A DNA stretch of 34,034 nucleotides from Bacteroidota bacterium (GCA_025963775.1 JAOQAD010000036.1:1-34034); one strand, 5' to 3'; shown: positions 25,040-33,896, counted from the first letter of the stretch. Translations and numbers: made by a program. Notes: generated by a model from the sequence alone, not told the origin.

Positions 25040-25999
25040 ATGACCTACTCCAACAGAATCATCCACATCAACGGAATGGATATCAAGCCGGGGGCTTCCG
25101 CACAGGTAAGCCTTAACTGGTACCAGCTGCCGACCAAGACCATCATTGAGATCCCTGTTTATGTTTTCCGTTCCGAAAATCCGGGCCCTACATTGCTGAT
25201 CCTTGCAGGAATGCACGGCGATGAGATCAACGGGATCGAGATCGTGCGGAAGCTGATCAAACGTGATGATGTGAAAAAGCCGCTTTGCGGGAGCATCATT
25301 GCTATTCCTGTCATCAATATTATTTCATTTTTATACGGTTCGCGTGACCTGCCTGACGGGCGTGACCTGAACCGCTGCTTTCCCGGAACAAAATCGGGAT
25401 CGCTCGGAAGCAGGATCGCGTATGACCTGATGAACGAGATCATTCCGCAGATCGATTTCGGGATCGACTTCCATACAGGAGGCGCCAAGATCAGCAACTA
25501 CCCGCAGCTGCGCTGTGTGTTCAGCAGCAAAATAAATTTAGACCTCGGGAAAAAATTCTCTCCGCCGCTTATTGTAAATTCTCCTTTCCGCGACAATACA
25601 CTCCGCAAGGAAGCATCCCGGAAAGGAAAGCCTATCCTTGTATTTGAAGGCGGTGAATCATCGCGCTTCGATTATTTATCCATCAATGAAGGTGTGAACG
25701 GCTGCCTGCGGCTGATGAAGCATTACAACATGCTGGACCTCGAGCTGCCGAACAACCCGACCGTGCTCCTGAACAAAACATCCTGGGTACGCGCGAGATC
25801 TTCGGGACTGTTCCATACTTCAAAGACGAATGGCGCGCACGTCCGCAAAGGGGAAATGATCGGGCTGATCTGTGATCCTTACGGCGAGTACGAAGAAAAG
25901 TTAGTTGCTCCTTTCGACGGATACATGCTCGGCATCAATAACCAGCCGGTGATCAACCAGGGTGATGCGCTGATGCATATCGGCACCGAGGAAGGTTAG
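25040..25999 (+). CDS. Succinylglutamate desuccinylase/aspartoacylase family zinc hydrolase
   Basis: 319 residues. Zinc ligands are visible as GMHGDEINGIE (His59, Glu62) and DFHTGG (His145), with RDLPDGRDLNRCFPG forming the substrate pocket and FEGGES (about 203-206) the likely catalytic Glu. The C-terminal 70 residues resemble a biotinyl-lipoyl-like barrel (GAHVRKGEMIGLICDPYGEY, then LVAPFDGYMLG). The M14-like family removes acyl or amino-acid groups from amino acids or peptide C-termini. Next to rimK an attractive role is trimming C-terminal glutamates or a related deacylation, which is inferred from position only. The stop overlaps the convergent gene by 4 bases. Confidence 0.9.
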   Translation: MTYSNRIIHINGMDIKPGASAQVSLNWYQLPTKTIIEIPVYVFRSENPGPTLLILAGMHGDEINGIEIVRKLIKRDDVKKPLCGSIIAIPVINIISFLYGSRDLPDGRDLNRCFPGTKSGSLGSRIAYDLMNEIIPQIDFGIDFHTGGAKISNYPQLRCVFSSKINLDLGKKFSPPLIVNSPFRDNTLRKEASRKGKPILVFEGGESSRFDYLSINEGVNGCLRLMKHYNMLDLELPNNPTVLLNKTSWVRARSSGLFHTSKTNGAHVRKGEMIGLICDPYGEYEEKLVAPFDGYMLGINNQPVINQGDALMHIGTEEG

Positions 26000-27039
26000 T
26001 AATACTGGTACAGGTAGGTGATTTCCTTTGTCTTCTTATTCTTTTTGAATTTTTCGGTTTTCGCGATCAAGCCGCGCTCGTTATAACTATTCTGGTGGCG
26101 GTTCCTTAATTTTCCGCGGACGTATGTTGCAGAAGCAACGGCATTGTCCTTCGCATCAAATTCACTTTCCACCCTGTAATATTCTTTGGAGCCCTTGTAG
26201 GAAATGAACTTTGTGATCTCCTGTTTCTTCCCGGGCTTAAAGTAATAGGCCCAGAGCAATTCACCGTTCTTCTTCTGGTCATAGGTTTTACGTGCAATGC
26301 ACTCATCCTGTTTATTGAAATATTCTACCTGCTTCCAGGAATAGGTTTTTTCATTCGTGAGCGAGATCTTTATTTTATTGCCAAGGCTGTCTACATCATA
26401 TTTAACACAGGTGTATGCGGAATCCTTCTCCACCTTGTGGTTCTGCCCCGCGGGATTACAATCGAACACTGTAAAATATTTTGGCTTCCCGTATTTGTAA
26501 TAAGTGATCTTCTTGTAGCTGTAATCGGGATAGTATTCCATCACGTTCCTCTTGTATTCAATGAACTTTCCTTTTTTCAGCTTTTCAAATACAAACTCTG
26601 TTAAATAGGTACTGTCATACGTGAAGCGCTGTTTGTTGAACATTTTATTTCTGCCGTCAAAGCTGTAGCTTTCCCTCAATGTATTTCCAACCCATACAAA
26701 AGAGTCGCGCTCGATGAGCTTTCCTTTTTTATAGAATGCGGTGGAAAGCCGCTGGTCGCCGGTTACATAGCTCGTGCGGATCTCCGTCTTTCCTGATTTA
26801 TAAACGGTCACCCTTCCTGCAGTATCATATACGTAGGTCAGTTCCGATGGTGAATAATCCGCATTCAATACCTGTTTCTGCTTCAGGTGCGCTGCCTTGT
26901 TCAGTTCCTTGTTCTGCGCATCACTGTGCTGAATGTAATTGTACCAGAAATCGGAGTAGGCACGTCCATACTGGGCCTGCATCCGGGAGTTGCAAAGAAT
27001 GAGCGCAAGCACTATAAGAAGGGAAATAGCATTTTTCAT
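25996..27039 (-). CDS. Secreted YD-repeat-like protein, unknown function
   Basis: 347 residues from ATG 27039, giving a clear signal peptide (MKNAISLLIVLALILCNSRMQAQYG). The frame extends upstream to 27084, but those 15 residues would spoil the signal. The mature part is a series of short beta motifs such as LTYVYDTAGRVTVYKSGK, FTYDSTYLTEFVFE and YSYKKITYYKYGKPKYF, which resemble degenerate YD/RHS-type or MORN-like repeats. Many Lys and Tyr residues suggest surface exposure. No known domain with function was recognised, and there is no T9SS C-terminal domain. It is convergent with, and overlaps, the aspartoacylase-like gene. Confidence 0.75.
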   Translation of the reverse strand: MKNAISLLIVLALILCNSRMQAQYGRAYSDFWYNYIQHSDAQNKELNKAAHLKQKQVLNADYSPSELTYVYDTAGRVTVYKSGKTEIRTSYVTGDQRLSTAFYKKGKLIERDSFVWVGNTLRESYSFDGRNKMFNKQRFTYDSTYLTEFVFEKLKKGKFIEYKRNVMEYYPDYSYKKITYYKYGKPKYFTVFDCNPAGQNHKVEKDSAYTCVKYDVDSLGNKIKISLTNEKTYSWKQVEYFNKQDECIARKTYDQKKNGELLWAYYFKPGKKQEITKFISYKGSKEYYRVESEFDAKDNAVASATYVRGKLRNRHQNSYNERGLIAKTEKFKKNKKTKEITYLYQYY

Positions 27040-27144
27040 AATCCTGTTTTTCCTGTATAACGGGGAAGGAATAAAAAGATACAAAAACTCCTGACAGGAG
27101 TTGATGGGTAATAAATCGAGGTAAATTTAAGTAATTAGGTTAAA

Positions 27145-27177
27145 TAAAAAAACGTCCTTAAATGCTTTAAGGACGTT
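27145..27177 (-). terminator. Rho-independent terminator of the XRE regulator gene
   Basis: A perfect 12-bp stem (27151-27162 with 27166-27177, AACGTCCTTAAA/TTTAAGGACGTT) closes a 3-base loop. On the minus strand it is followed by a run of T. It is 83 bases past the XRE stop and isolates it from the YD-repeat-like gene downstream. Confidence 0.88.
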
Positions 27178-27260
27178 GATTTTATTGAAATAAAAGGTTT
27201 CGTTTTACTTTCTGTTCTTTTAAACAGCGGCTTTTGAGTGTTTAAAGGTAATTGAGAATA

Positions 27261-27542
27261 CTAATCAAACCCCTCGCTAAAAAATTCTGTGATCGTAACG
27301 CCCAATGCTTTTACGACTTTTAACAGATTTTTGTAAGTTATATTTCCATCTCCCTTTTCATAGCTTCCATACATCACGCGGGACATCTCGTTGTCATAGG
27401 CAAAGGCTTCAAAACTCTTATATCCTTTTTTTATTCGTAAGTCACGCATCCGTTTACCCAGCTTCATAAAGTCAGTATTTACTTGTCCAAGCTGCTTAGC
27501 CTTTGCAGGCGCCTTTGTTTCCTTTTTAATTGTTTTTGCCAT
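27261..27542 (-). CDS. XRE-family helix-turn-helix regulator
   Basis: 93 residues from ATG 27542. The 4 codons upstream in the frame are not needed. A Lys/Ala-rich tail (1-25) precedes a helix-turn-helix domain of the Cro/XRE type: LGKRMRDLRIKKGY, SFEAFAYDNEMSR, VMYGSYEKGDGNITYKNLLKVVKALGVTITEFF. It probably binds DNA as a dimer and may repress itself and the divergent small gene. Direct repeats that could be its operator lie in the shared upstream region (27580-27606). The small size and lone HTH suit a phage- or island-type regulator. The regulated genes are not proven. Confidence 0.9.
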   Translation of the reverse strand: MAKTIKKETKAPAKAKQLGQVNTDFMKLGKRMRDLRIKKGYKSFEAFAYDNEMSRVMYGSYEKGDGNITYKNLLKVVKALGVTITEFFSEGFD

Positions 27543-27579
27543 GATACAAAGCAATAGGATTAAAAAGATATATGTAACA

Positions 27580-27606
27580 ATATATAAAGAACATCATATA
27601 TAGAAC
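27580..27606. promoter_or_regulatory. Direct repeats, possible XRE operator
   Basis: ATATATAAAGAAC (27580-27592) and ATATATAGAAC (27596-27606) are near-identical repeats starting 16 bases apart, 38-64 bases upstream of the XRE start. The stretch lies between the XRE gene and the divergent promoter, where an autoregulatory site is expected. Confidence 0.4.
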
Positions 27607-27611
27607 AATAT

Positions 27612-27641
27612 TTGTAAAACATTATATATTTTATACATTTG
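27612..27641 (+). promoter_or_regulatory. Bacteroidota promoter (TTG-N19-TACATTTG) for the small divergent gene
   Basis: TTG at 27612-27614 (within TTTG) is 19 bases from TACATTTG at 27634-27641, matching both elements of the Bacteroidota consensus with typical spacing. Transcription would start near 27648 and give an 80-base leader to the ATG at 27728. Confidence 0.6.
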
Positions 27642-27727
27642 TCATTAGTTATTAAAAAAATATTGCGTTTTCGCTGGATCATTTTCAAAAACCGCTAGGC
27701 GTAGTTTCGCGCCTGATTATTTAAACC

Positions 27728-27883
27728 ATGACAACAGATAAGGAAGTATTAAAGATTTTAGGGGATAATTGCAAATCAGTTATAAAGTACGCAAGAGCAG
27801 CGATTAAGTTGAACGAGGAATATATTAAGATTAATAAAAAATTACGAAATGGCTTAAAGAACACCCGGGCAGCACGAAAATAG
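27728..27883 (+). CDS. Small protein, 51 codons, possibly frameshifted
   Basis: ATG 27728 opens MTTDKEVLKILGDNCKS and ends at TAG 27881-27883. It is Lys-rich, predicted helical and not recognised. Just after a run of six A (27836-27841) the +2 frame is open and reads KWLKEHPG, KIDYGLIKQAI, KHFAGIAALRK and a Lys-rich tail to a TAG at 27979-27981. That frame has more protein-like composition than the end of the first. A single extra A (or a slip back by one base) would join the two into about 84 residues. Thus either this 51-residue protein is real, or the gene is frameshifted by mutation, by recoding or by sequencing error. A good promoter precedes it. Confidence 0.45.
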   Translation: MTTDKEVLKILGDNCKSVIKYARAAIKLNEEYIKINKKLRNGLKNTRAARK

Positions 27884-28479
27884 ATTACGGTTTAATAAAA
27901 CAAGCAATTACGATTAAACATTTTGCCGGCATTGCCGCACTACGGAAGCGAAACAAAAAAAGAAAGAAAAAGGCAAAATAGGCATAGTGTTTTTACCATG
28001 AAACACCGTGTTTTTACGGATTGCGCTTAGATTTAGAATAGATTATTTTACGCCTGTTTAATAATCCAAGCACCGAATACCAATAACCAAACAATTTTTA
28101 CGCATACCTACTCCGAAGGAATTTTACAAAAGAGGAAATCAAAGAATACAAAATTATGGCTGCAAATGGCTGATAGAGCTTAGCACGGGACTAACAATAG
28201 AAATATTGTCAGGAGGGCATCTCCGCTACCTGCTTATGATCCCCTAATGCTTTAATTCCTGTTATCCTGTAGTTTGCTTACTGTTTTTCTCTTTTGTTTC
28301 TACTCAACGTTTGCGATCACTGCTTTACAGCTTTGAGATAGATCCTTTTGCTTTAAAATGTCACAGACTGCAAAAAGTGTCAATTAAAAAGCCTTTCACA
28401 TAATCGAATTTTGTTCGATGCTGTCTTTACGCTTGCGCTTATTATAATTCATTAATTATTAACTAAACAAACCAAACCA
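27884..28479. other. Intergenic region between the small gene and the T9SS protein genes
   Basis: About 600 bases with no convincing complete gene beyond the frameshifted extension to 27981. GTGTTTTTAC occurs twice, at 27987-27996 and 28008-28017, start to start 21 bases apart, the second inside a short palindrome (CCGT/ACGG). The rest holds only short open stretches without a start, possibly gene remnants. No exact TAnnTTTG box was found for the downstream operon. Confidence 0.5.
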
Positions 28480-31400
28480 ATGAAAAAAACATTATTATTT
28501 CTCGTTGGGGCTTTGATGAGTGCTTACGGGCATAGTCAGTCCCAACCAACCGTCCTGCAAGACTGGAAGGCCTCTGCGGGCTCGCAGCATTTTTTTTATA
28601 AAAACGTAACGCGGACAGATGGATCGGGGAACGTTTTTGTGGCAGGAGCAACACAGACAGCAGTTGGAGATTACGATATTCTGCTGGCAAAATTTAACAG
28701 TTCAGGCGTTCAGCAATGGATTCGACAGATTGATGGGTTAGCCCATGCCCAGGATTTCGCTACTTCAATCCAACTGGACGGAAGCGGAAATATTTACATC
28801 GCGGGTGCAATTACAAACGACAGCGTTAGCAACTTTTCCGATTTGATCGTGGTTAAATACAACTCAAGCGGAACAGAGCAATGGCGGGGCACTTATGACG
28901 GGGCAAACTTGTACGACTGCGGAACGGATATATTTGTAGCCGCAAACGGAACTGTTGTGGTTACAGGAAGCAGTTATAATTCAAGCGTAAACCTTGACTT
29001 TGTATCTCTTTCTTATAGTTCGTCAGGTGTTCAGCAGTTTGCAACCCGTTTTAACCATACCAGCAATATGAACGATGTTCCTGTGCGAATAATAAAATCG
29101 GGATCATCCATTTATATTTCCGGGGCAGTACAAACGGGCACAGCTTCCTACGATTGGGCAGAGGTAAAATATAATACCTCGGGAGTGCAACAGGCTGTTA
29201 AGATCAGCACAGGCGGAACAACAGGTATTGAGGAAGTTCATGCAATGGTACAAGATGCAAGCGGAAACCTTTATTTAGCAGGGATTACGCCAACCCTTAC
29301 GCACGGCTATGACTACGATATTATCAAAATGGATTCAAGTTTAAATATCCTTTGGGAACAAACTTATGACGGGGCAGATCATTTGAATGATATTGCAAAC
29401 GGCATACAAGTAAGCGCGTCAGGCGATGTTTATGTGACAGGTGCATCAAGGACTGCATCCGCAGGAGACGACTATTTAACTTTGAAATACAATAGCAGCG
29501 GATCATTGATTTGGTCGCGTACATTCAACGATTCATTAAATGGAAATGATGTAGCAAGTGCAATCGTAATGGATAACAGCGGTAAACTCGTTATTACAGG
29601 GAGTGCGCAAACAGACCTAAACAATTTGGATTATTATACTTTAAAATATGATACTGCGGGCACAGTCGTATGGAGCATATATTATGACGGTGACATGCAC
29701 CTCAATGACCGCGCAACAAACCTCGCTATTGATACGGTAGGCGCCATTGTGGTAACGGGCTCAAGCGAAACGGCGGCAGGTGTGTATGAATATGCAACGG
29801 TTAGATATGTGGAAAAAGATGTTATTACTCCTACAGATTTTAACGGTGAAGAGGCGAATAATACTTTTCTCTTTTATGAAAACAAAGGGCAATTGACAGC
29901 GAGCGATTATACAACACTCGTTCCGCGAGTAAGGTATTATACCGACTTTACAAAAGAAGCATTGTTTATACAGAATGATACTTTAAGCATTTTGTTTTCA
30001 AAGATTGACACAATTGGCGGCACACATGATACATTGCAAAAAGTTAATCTTTCCTTTGATAATTGTAATGAACATTTAAAAGTTTATCCGCTGGAACAAC
30101 AAGGCAAATATTTAAATTTCTTCCTTGGTCATTGTCCGCAGGGCCTTACAAAAATTCACGGAAATCAACGCTTGATCGTACCAGAGATTTACGATAATAT
30201 TGACTTGATGTATTACAGTAATTCCGGAGGATTTAAATACTATTTTATCGTAAAGCCGGGCGGTGATCCGGATGATATTAGAATGCAATATAATGGCGCA
30301 ACCTCTACGGGTATTAGTAGTAATATTTTGACATTATCCACCGCTGTTGGCAGCGTTTCATATAAGCAGCCATTTATTTATCAGTTGGACGCTTTAAATG
30401 ATACGGTTGCAGGTAGTGGCGCACTTGCCAATTGGCAAAATAATACAGGTGATAATTATAGCATCGCGGTACATCCTTACGATTCTACAAAGACTTTAAT
30501 ACTTGAGGTAGCAGAAGATGTATTATCATGTACACCACAAAATTCTTTTAAAAACATTAGATTAAGTACTTATTACGGAGGGTCAAACCATGATCAGATC
30601 GAAGGGATGGCGGTAGATACCGCAGGAAATGTGTTTTATGTTGGTTTTGCTTATGGGAACACTTATCCCACTACTGCGGGAGCTTTGTACCCTACCAGCG
30701 GAGCCGTCTATAATGGCATTCTAAGTCAATTCAACAGCTTCGGACATCAAAATTATGCAACATACTTCGGAGGCACAGGGGGAAGCACATTTTTGTATGG
30801 TGTAACCGCAAACCTAAACGGAGAACCAACCCTTGTAGGTTCAACAGGTAGCACCAATTTTCCAAGTATTCATTCAGGGAGTCAGTATACGCAGACTGCT
30901 GGAGGATCGGATGCTTGTATCGCAAGAATTAGACAAGACGGCGCATTTGTTCAATGGTCAACAGTTTTTGGTGGTACAGGTTACGGAGAACAATTTAACC
31001 GTGTTATACAAAATGGATCAGAAACGTATGCAGTTGGTAAAGGCAATGAATTAACCCCGCACATCACTAAAACAGGTGCTTATAATTCACCGACGACGCC
31101 ATCAGGAAACAAAGGAGTTATTGCTCATTTTAATGGTAATGATTCTTTGGTATGGTCAACGTTTATTGGATTGGAAGTAAGGGATATAGATAATGCAGGA
31201 AGTACAATAGGTATTGGTGGAAATATCAAAAGTTCCAATTTGCCTTATACTCATACAGCGGGTACATACGTGGATAGCACCTTTGGCGGTGGAACCGTTG
31301 AAGATGCTTTTTTTGCTATTTTTAATGCTAACGATAACATTGATTGGGCAACGTATTACGGCGGCACAGCAGAGGACAGATGTAATGCCGTGAAGTTTCA

Positions 31401-32304
31401 GAATGTGGAAGGTGTTATTAGTCTTTTTACGGCAGGGTTAACAGCCAGCAATGCTGCGGCAGGTTTTACAACGTATAATCCCGGAGGTGGTGCATACTAT
31501 AACGGCACTTTTCATGGCGGCGGGGATGCTTATTTTTGCAAATTTAGTGCAACCGGGCAACGTCTTTGGGCAACATACTATGGCACGGGAACGCAGGCTT
31601 CGCATTCCGAATTTGCAACAGGAATAGCGACAGACAGGTATAACAATGTATATTTCAGTGGACAAACAAACAGCCAACTTGAAAATATGCCTTTTCTGTC
31701 GGGCGCAAGTGCTTGGTATGCTCAAAATTATACTAATACAAACAGCGATTATCAAGCCTTTGTATTTGGAGTAAACCATGCTTTAGCCCCTTTTTGGGCT
31801 ACTAACTTCGGAGGACTGATCTCTGAATATTGTGAAGATATGGTAATAGATACAAAAAACGACTATCTGTATATAACTGGATTGACACTAACAAATAGTA
31901 ATGCGATAGGATTTCCAGCTTATAAGCCTGCTTCTTTTACTGGCGGTTGGTATAGCTGTCAAACCTTCAGTCCTGCGGAAGATGACGGATATTTTGCTCA
32001 ATTTAAAATAGCGGATGCCGTTTTAGCAGGGATAACCGAAAATAACAAGCCTACTGAAACGTCGCTAATAACTTACCCTAATCCTTTCACTAACGAAATA
32101 ACATTTAATTTTGATGCTGAAAATTCAAGGGACTATTCAATACAAGTTTACAATACTTTGGGGCAGTTAGTTTATTTATCGAATGAAAAAGCATCTACGG
32201 AAATCGTTTCTAAAACAATAGAACTTCCGGTAAACAAAGGTTTGTACTATGTGCAGATCAAATTATTAAATCGTACCTTAGCAGGTAAGATCATAAAACA
32301 ATAA
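28480..32304 (+). CDS. SBBP-repeat protein with T9SS type A sorting domain
   Basis: 1274 residues with signal peptide (about 1-20, ending AYGHSQS). Residues about 45-450 hold around eight SBBP beta-propeller repeats of the form DGSGNxYxAG...LxKYNSSGxxxW. A middle domain starts at FLFYENKGQL (about 465) and resembles the DUF7948 module that often accompanies SBBP. A second repeat set follows (STYYGGSNHDQIEGMAVDTAGNVFYVG, about 690-1180). The C-terminal 85 residues (TYPNPFTNEITF..., ending AGKIIKQ) form a T9SS type A sorting domain. It is therefore exported and attached to or released from the cell surface. Ligand unknown. The sequence is more AT-rich than the left half of the window. The next gene starts 1 base after its stop. 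Confidence 0.93.
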   Translation: MKKTLLFLVGALMSAYGHSQSQPTVLQDWKASAGSQHFFYKNVTRTDGSGNVFVAGATQTAVGDYDILLAKFNSSGVQQWIRQIDGLAHAQDFATSIQLDGSGNIYIAGAITNDSVSNFSDLIVVKYNSSGTEQWRGTYDGANLYDCGTDIFVAANGTVVVTGSSYNSSVNLDFVSLSYSSSGVQQFATRFNHTSNMNDVPVRIIKSGSSIYISGAVQTGTASYDWAEVKYNTSGVQQAVKISTGGTTGIEEVHAMVQDASGNLYLAGITPTLTHGYDYDIIKMDSSLNILWEQTYDGADHLNDIANGIQVSASGDVYVTGASRTASAGDDYLTLKYNSSGSLIWSRTFNDSLNGNDVASAIVMDNSGKLVITGSAQTDLNNLDYYTLKYDTAGTVVWSIYYDGDMHLNDRATNLAIDTVGAIVVTGSSETAAGVYEYATVRYVEKDVITPTDFNGEEANNTFLFYENKGQLTASDYTTLVPRVRYYTDFTKEALFIQNDTLSILFSKIDTIGGTHDTLQKVNLSFDNCNEHLKVYPLEQQGKYLNFFLGHCPQGLTKIHGNQRLIVPEIYDNIDLMYYSNSGGFKYYFIVKPGGDPDDIRMQYNGATSTGISSNILTLSTAVGSVSYKQPFIYQLDALNDTVAGSGALANWQNNTGDNYSIAVHPYDSTKTLILEVAEDVLSCTPQNSFKNIRLSTYYGGSNHDQIEGMAVDTAGNVFYVGFAYGNTYPTTAGALYPTSGAVYNGILSQFNSFGHQNYATYFGGTGGSTFLYGVTANLNGEPTLVGSTGSTNFPSIHSGSQYTQTAGGSDACIARIRQDGAFVQWSTVFGGTGYGEQFNRVIQNGSETYAVGKGNELTPHITKTGAYNSPTTPSGNKGVIAHFNGNDSLVWSTFIGLEVRDIDNAGSTIGIGGNIKSSNLPYTHTAGTYVDSTFGGGTVEDAFFAIFNANDNIDWATYYGGTAEDRCNAVKFQNVEGVISLFTAGLTASNAAAGFTTYNPGGGAYYNGTFHGGGDAYFCKFSATGQRLWATYYGTGTQASHSEFATGIATDRYNNVYFSGQTNSQLENMPFLSGASAWYAQNYTNTNSDYQAFVFGVNHALAPFWATNFGGLISEYCEDMVIDTKNDYLYITGLTLTNSNAIGFPAYKPASFTGGWYSCQTFSPAEDDGYFAQFKIADAVLAGITENNKPTETSLITYPNPFTNEITFNFDAENSRDYSIQVYNTLGQLVYLSNEKASTEIVSKTIELPVNKGLYYVQIKLLNRTLAGKIIKQ

Positions 32305-32305
32305 G

Positions 32306-33682
32306 ATGAAAATAAAAGCCTGTTGCATATTACTATTACTGCTTTTAAGGGTCGGACAGGCTCAAAACTGGGCTTTGTTGAACGGAGGCGCAACAGACGT
32401 TGTGCATTGCGTTTTCGGTGACACAGTTAATAATGTGGTGTATGCAACAGGCTTTTTTACTTCTATTGGGGGAGTAAGCGCAAATCATATTGCCAAATGG
32501 GACGGCGCTACATGGCAACAGGTAGGTAGTGGTTTGCCTAATGAAAGTTCTTCTGCACACGCATTCGATATTTACAATGGGGATCTTATTTTAATGAATT
32601 GCCTTTTTAGCAGCTTCCACTCACAGGTAGGAAGGTGGAATGGATCGGGATGGGATTCAATTGGAAATAATTTTCGGGATGGTCTTTTCGGGATTAGAGT
32701 GTTCAATAATGAGTTATATGCTTACGGGGAATTCTTAGCAAAAAACAGCACTATTTATAATAGCCTTGCTAAATGGGATGGTACAGATTGGGGTTCGATT
32801 GGGTTTCCTTATAAAATTGGTACATCACCTGCCAGAATTAACTGTTTAGGCATGTATCAAAATGAATTATATGCCGGGGGGCTGTTTCTTGACAGTCTTG
32901 GAGGGGATGCAATGCTTGCAAAATTCAACGGAAGCTATTGGAGCATTGTCGGCGGAGGCATTCACGGCAGCTTCGATCAAGTAACGGATATGGAAGTATA
33001 TCAGAACGAATTATATATTGCTGGGAATTTTAAGGCTAATGACGGGAATATATCAAGCGGGATATTGCGATGGGATAATAATAGTTTGCGGGACGTTGGT
33101 GGGGGAATTACAACAAATTATATATATAATCAGATTGCTGACTTAGTAGTAATGGATAATAAGCTATACGCGGGAGGGCATTTTGAAGAGATTGGAGGAA
33201 TTCCCGCGAATGAAATTGCCTCTTGGGATGGCGTCAACTGGTGCGGATTTGGAAATACGGACTATTCAAGTATAAATTGTTTAACAGCAATGAACCACGA
33301 ATTATATTTATGTACTGGGCAAATTTGGGACGTTGATACAATGAATTATATTACTAAATCTATTGGCATTCCGATCTCGGATACCTGCGGGCATATTTCA
33401 GTCGGAATTAATGAGCAAAATAGCATTACAGAAAATTTAACGGTTTACCCGAATCCGGCAACAAATCAAATTTCTGTAGAATTTACTTTAATTGATAACA
33501 AACATACTTTTATAGAGGTTAAAAACGTTTTAGGGCAAACGGTCAAAAAAATAGATGGTTCGTCGATTTCAAATGGGGTAAATAGAACCGAAATAAACGT
33601 AAACGAATTGCCAAACGGCTTATATTTTATCCAGTTAAAAAACGGGGATAAGGTATCGAGCATAAAGGTAGTAAAGCAATAA
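32306..33682 (+). CDS. Kelch-like beta-propeller protein with T9SS type A sorting domain
   Basis: 458 residues, signal peptide MKIKACCILLLLLLRVGQAQ. The mature part has six or so blocks of the form NHIAKWDGATWQQVGSGL, VGRWNGSGWDSIG, LAKWDGTDWGSIG, LAKFNGSYWSIVGGG and IASWDGVNWCGFG, each followed by a short ELYxGGxF segment, typical of a propeller-like fold. The C-terminus (VYPNPATNQISVEF..., ending SSIKVVKQ) is a T9SS type A sorting domain. It begins 1 base after the stop of the SBBP protein (TAAGATG), so both are from one operon and likely share a location at the surface. Function is otherwise unknown. Confidence 0.92.
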   Translation: MKIKACCILLLLLLRVGQAQNWALLNGGATDVVHCVFGDTVNNVVYATGFFTSIGGVSANHIAKWDGATWQQVGSGLPNESSSAHAFDIYNGDLILMNCLFSSFHSQVGRWNGSGWDSIGNNFRDGLFGIRVFNNELYAYGEFLAKNSTIYNSLAKWDGTDWGSIGFPYKIGTSPARINCLGMYQNELYAGGLFLDSLGGDAMLAKFNGSYWSIVGGGIHGSFDQVTDMEVYQNELYIAGNFKANDGNISSGILRWDNNSLRDVGGGITTNYIYNQIADLVVMDNKLYAGGHFEEIGGIPANEIASWDGVNWCGFGNTDYSSINCLTAMNHELYLCTGQIWDVDTMNYITKSIGIPISDTCGHISVGINEQNSITENLTVYPNPATNQISVEFTLIDNKHTFIEVKNVLGQTVKKIDGSSISNGVNRTEINVNELPNGLYFIQLKNGDKVSSIKVVKQ

Positions 33683-33815
33683 AACGACGGTCACTTTTAC
33701 CGGATTCGCAACTAATGCAAATTCAAATTGTTAACAACCTCAATTGACTCCCTTTTATGAAGTCGCAATCCTTAAAAGCAACCAACTGCATGTAGAAATG
33801 TGTACAGAAAATAAA

Positions 33816-33850
33816 ATCCTGCAAAGCATTGATTTTGCAGGGTTTTTTTT
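33816..33850 (+). terminator. Rho-independent terminator of the T9SS operon
   Basis: A stem of about 10 bp (33816-33825 with 33834-33843, core CCTGCAAA/TTTGCAGG, one wobble pair) closes an 8-base loop and is followed by a T-run to 33850. It is about 135 bases after the stop codon. The space before it has no gene. Confidence 0.85.
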
Positions 33851-33855
33851 GATGT

Positions 33856-33892
33856 AAAAACCCCTGCCAGGGTTTGAAACCATGGCAGGGGT
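33856..33892 (-). terminator. Terminator of the T9SS cargo gene entering from the right
   Basis: A 10-bp perfect stem (33860-33869 with 33883-33892, ACCCCTGCCA/TGGCAGGGGT) closes a 13-base loop. On the minus strand it is followed by TTTT, 44 bases past the stop at 33936. Its position back-to-back with the plus-strand terminator isolates two convergent operons. Confidence 0.8.
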
Positions 33893-33896
33893 GATA

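Noticed and set aside
27987..28017. Start of a CRISPR-like array
   Set aside because: Only two copies of a 10-base word, with no further repeats or cas genes.
28080..28250. Open stretches such as one reading EFYKRGNQ or THTYSEGILQKR
   Set aside because: No start codon, several competing frames and no recognised domain. At most remnants.
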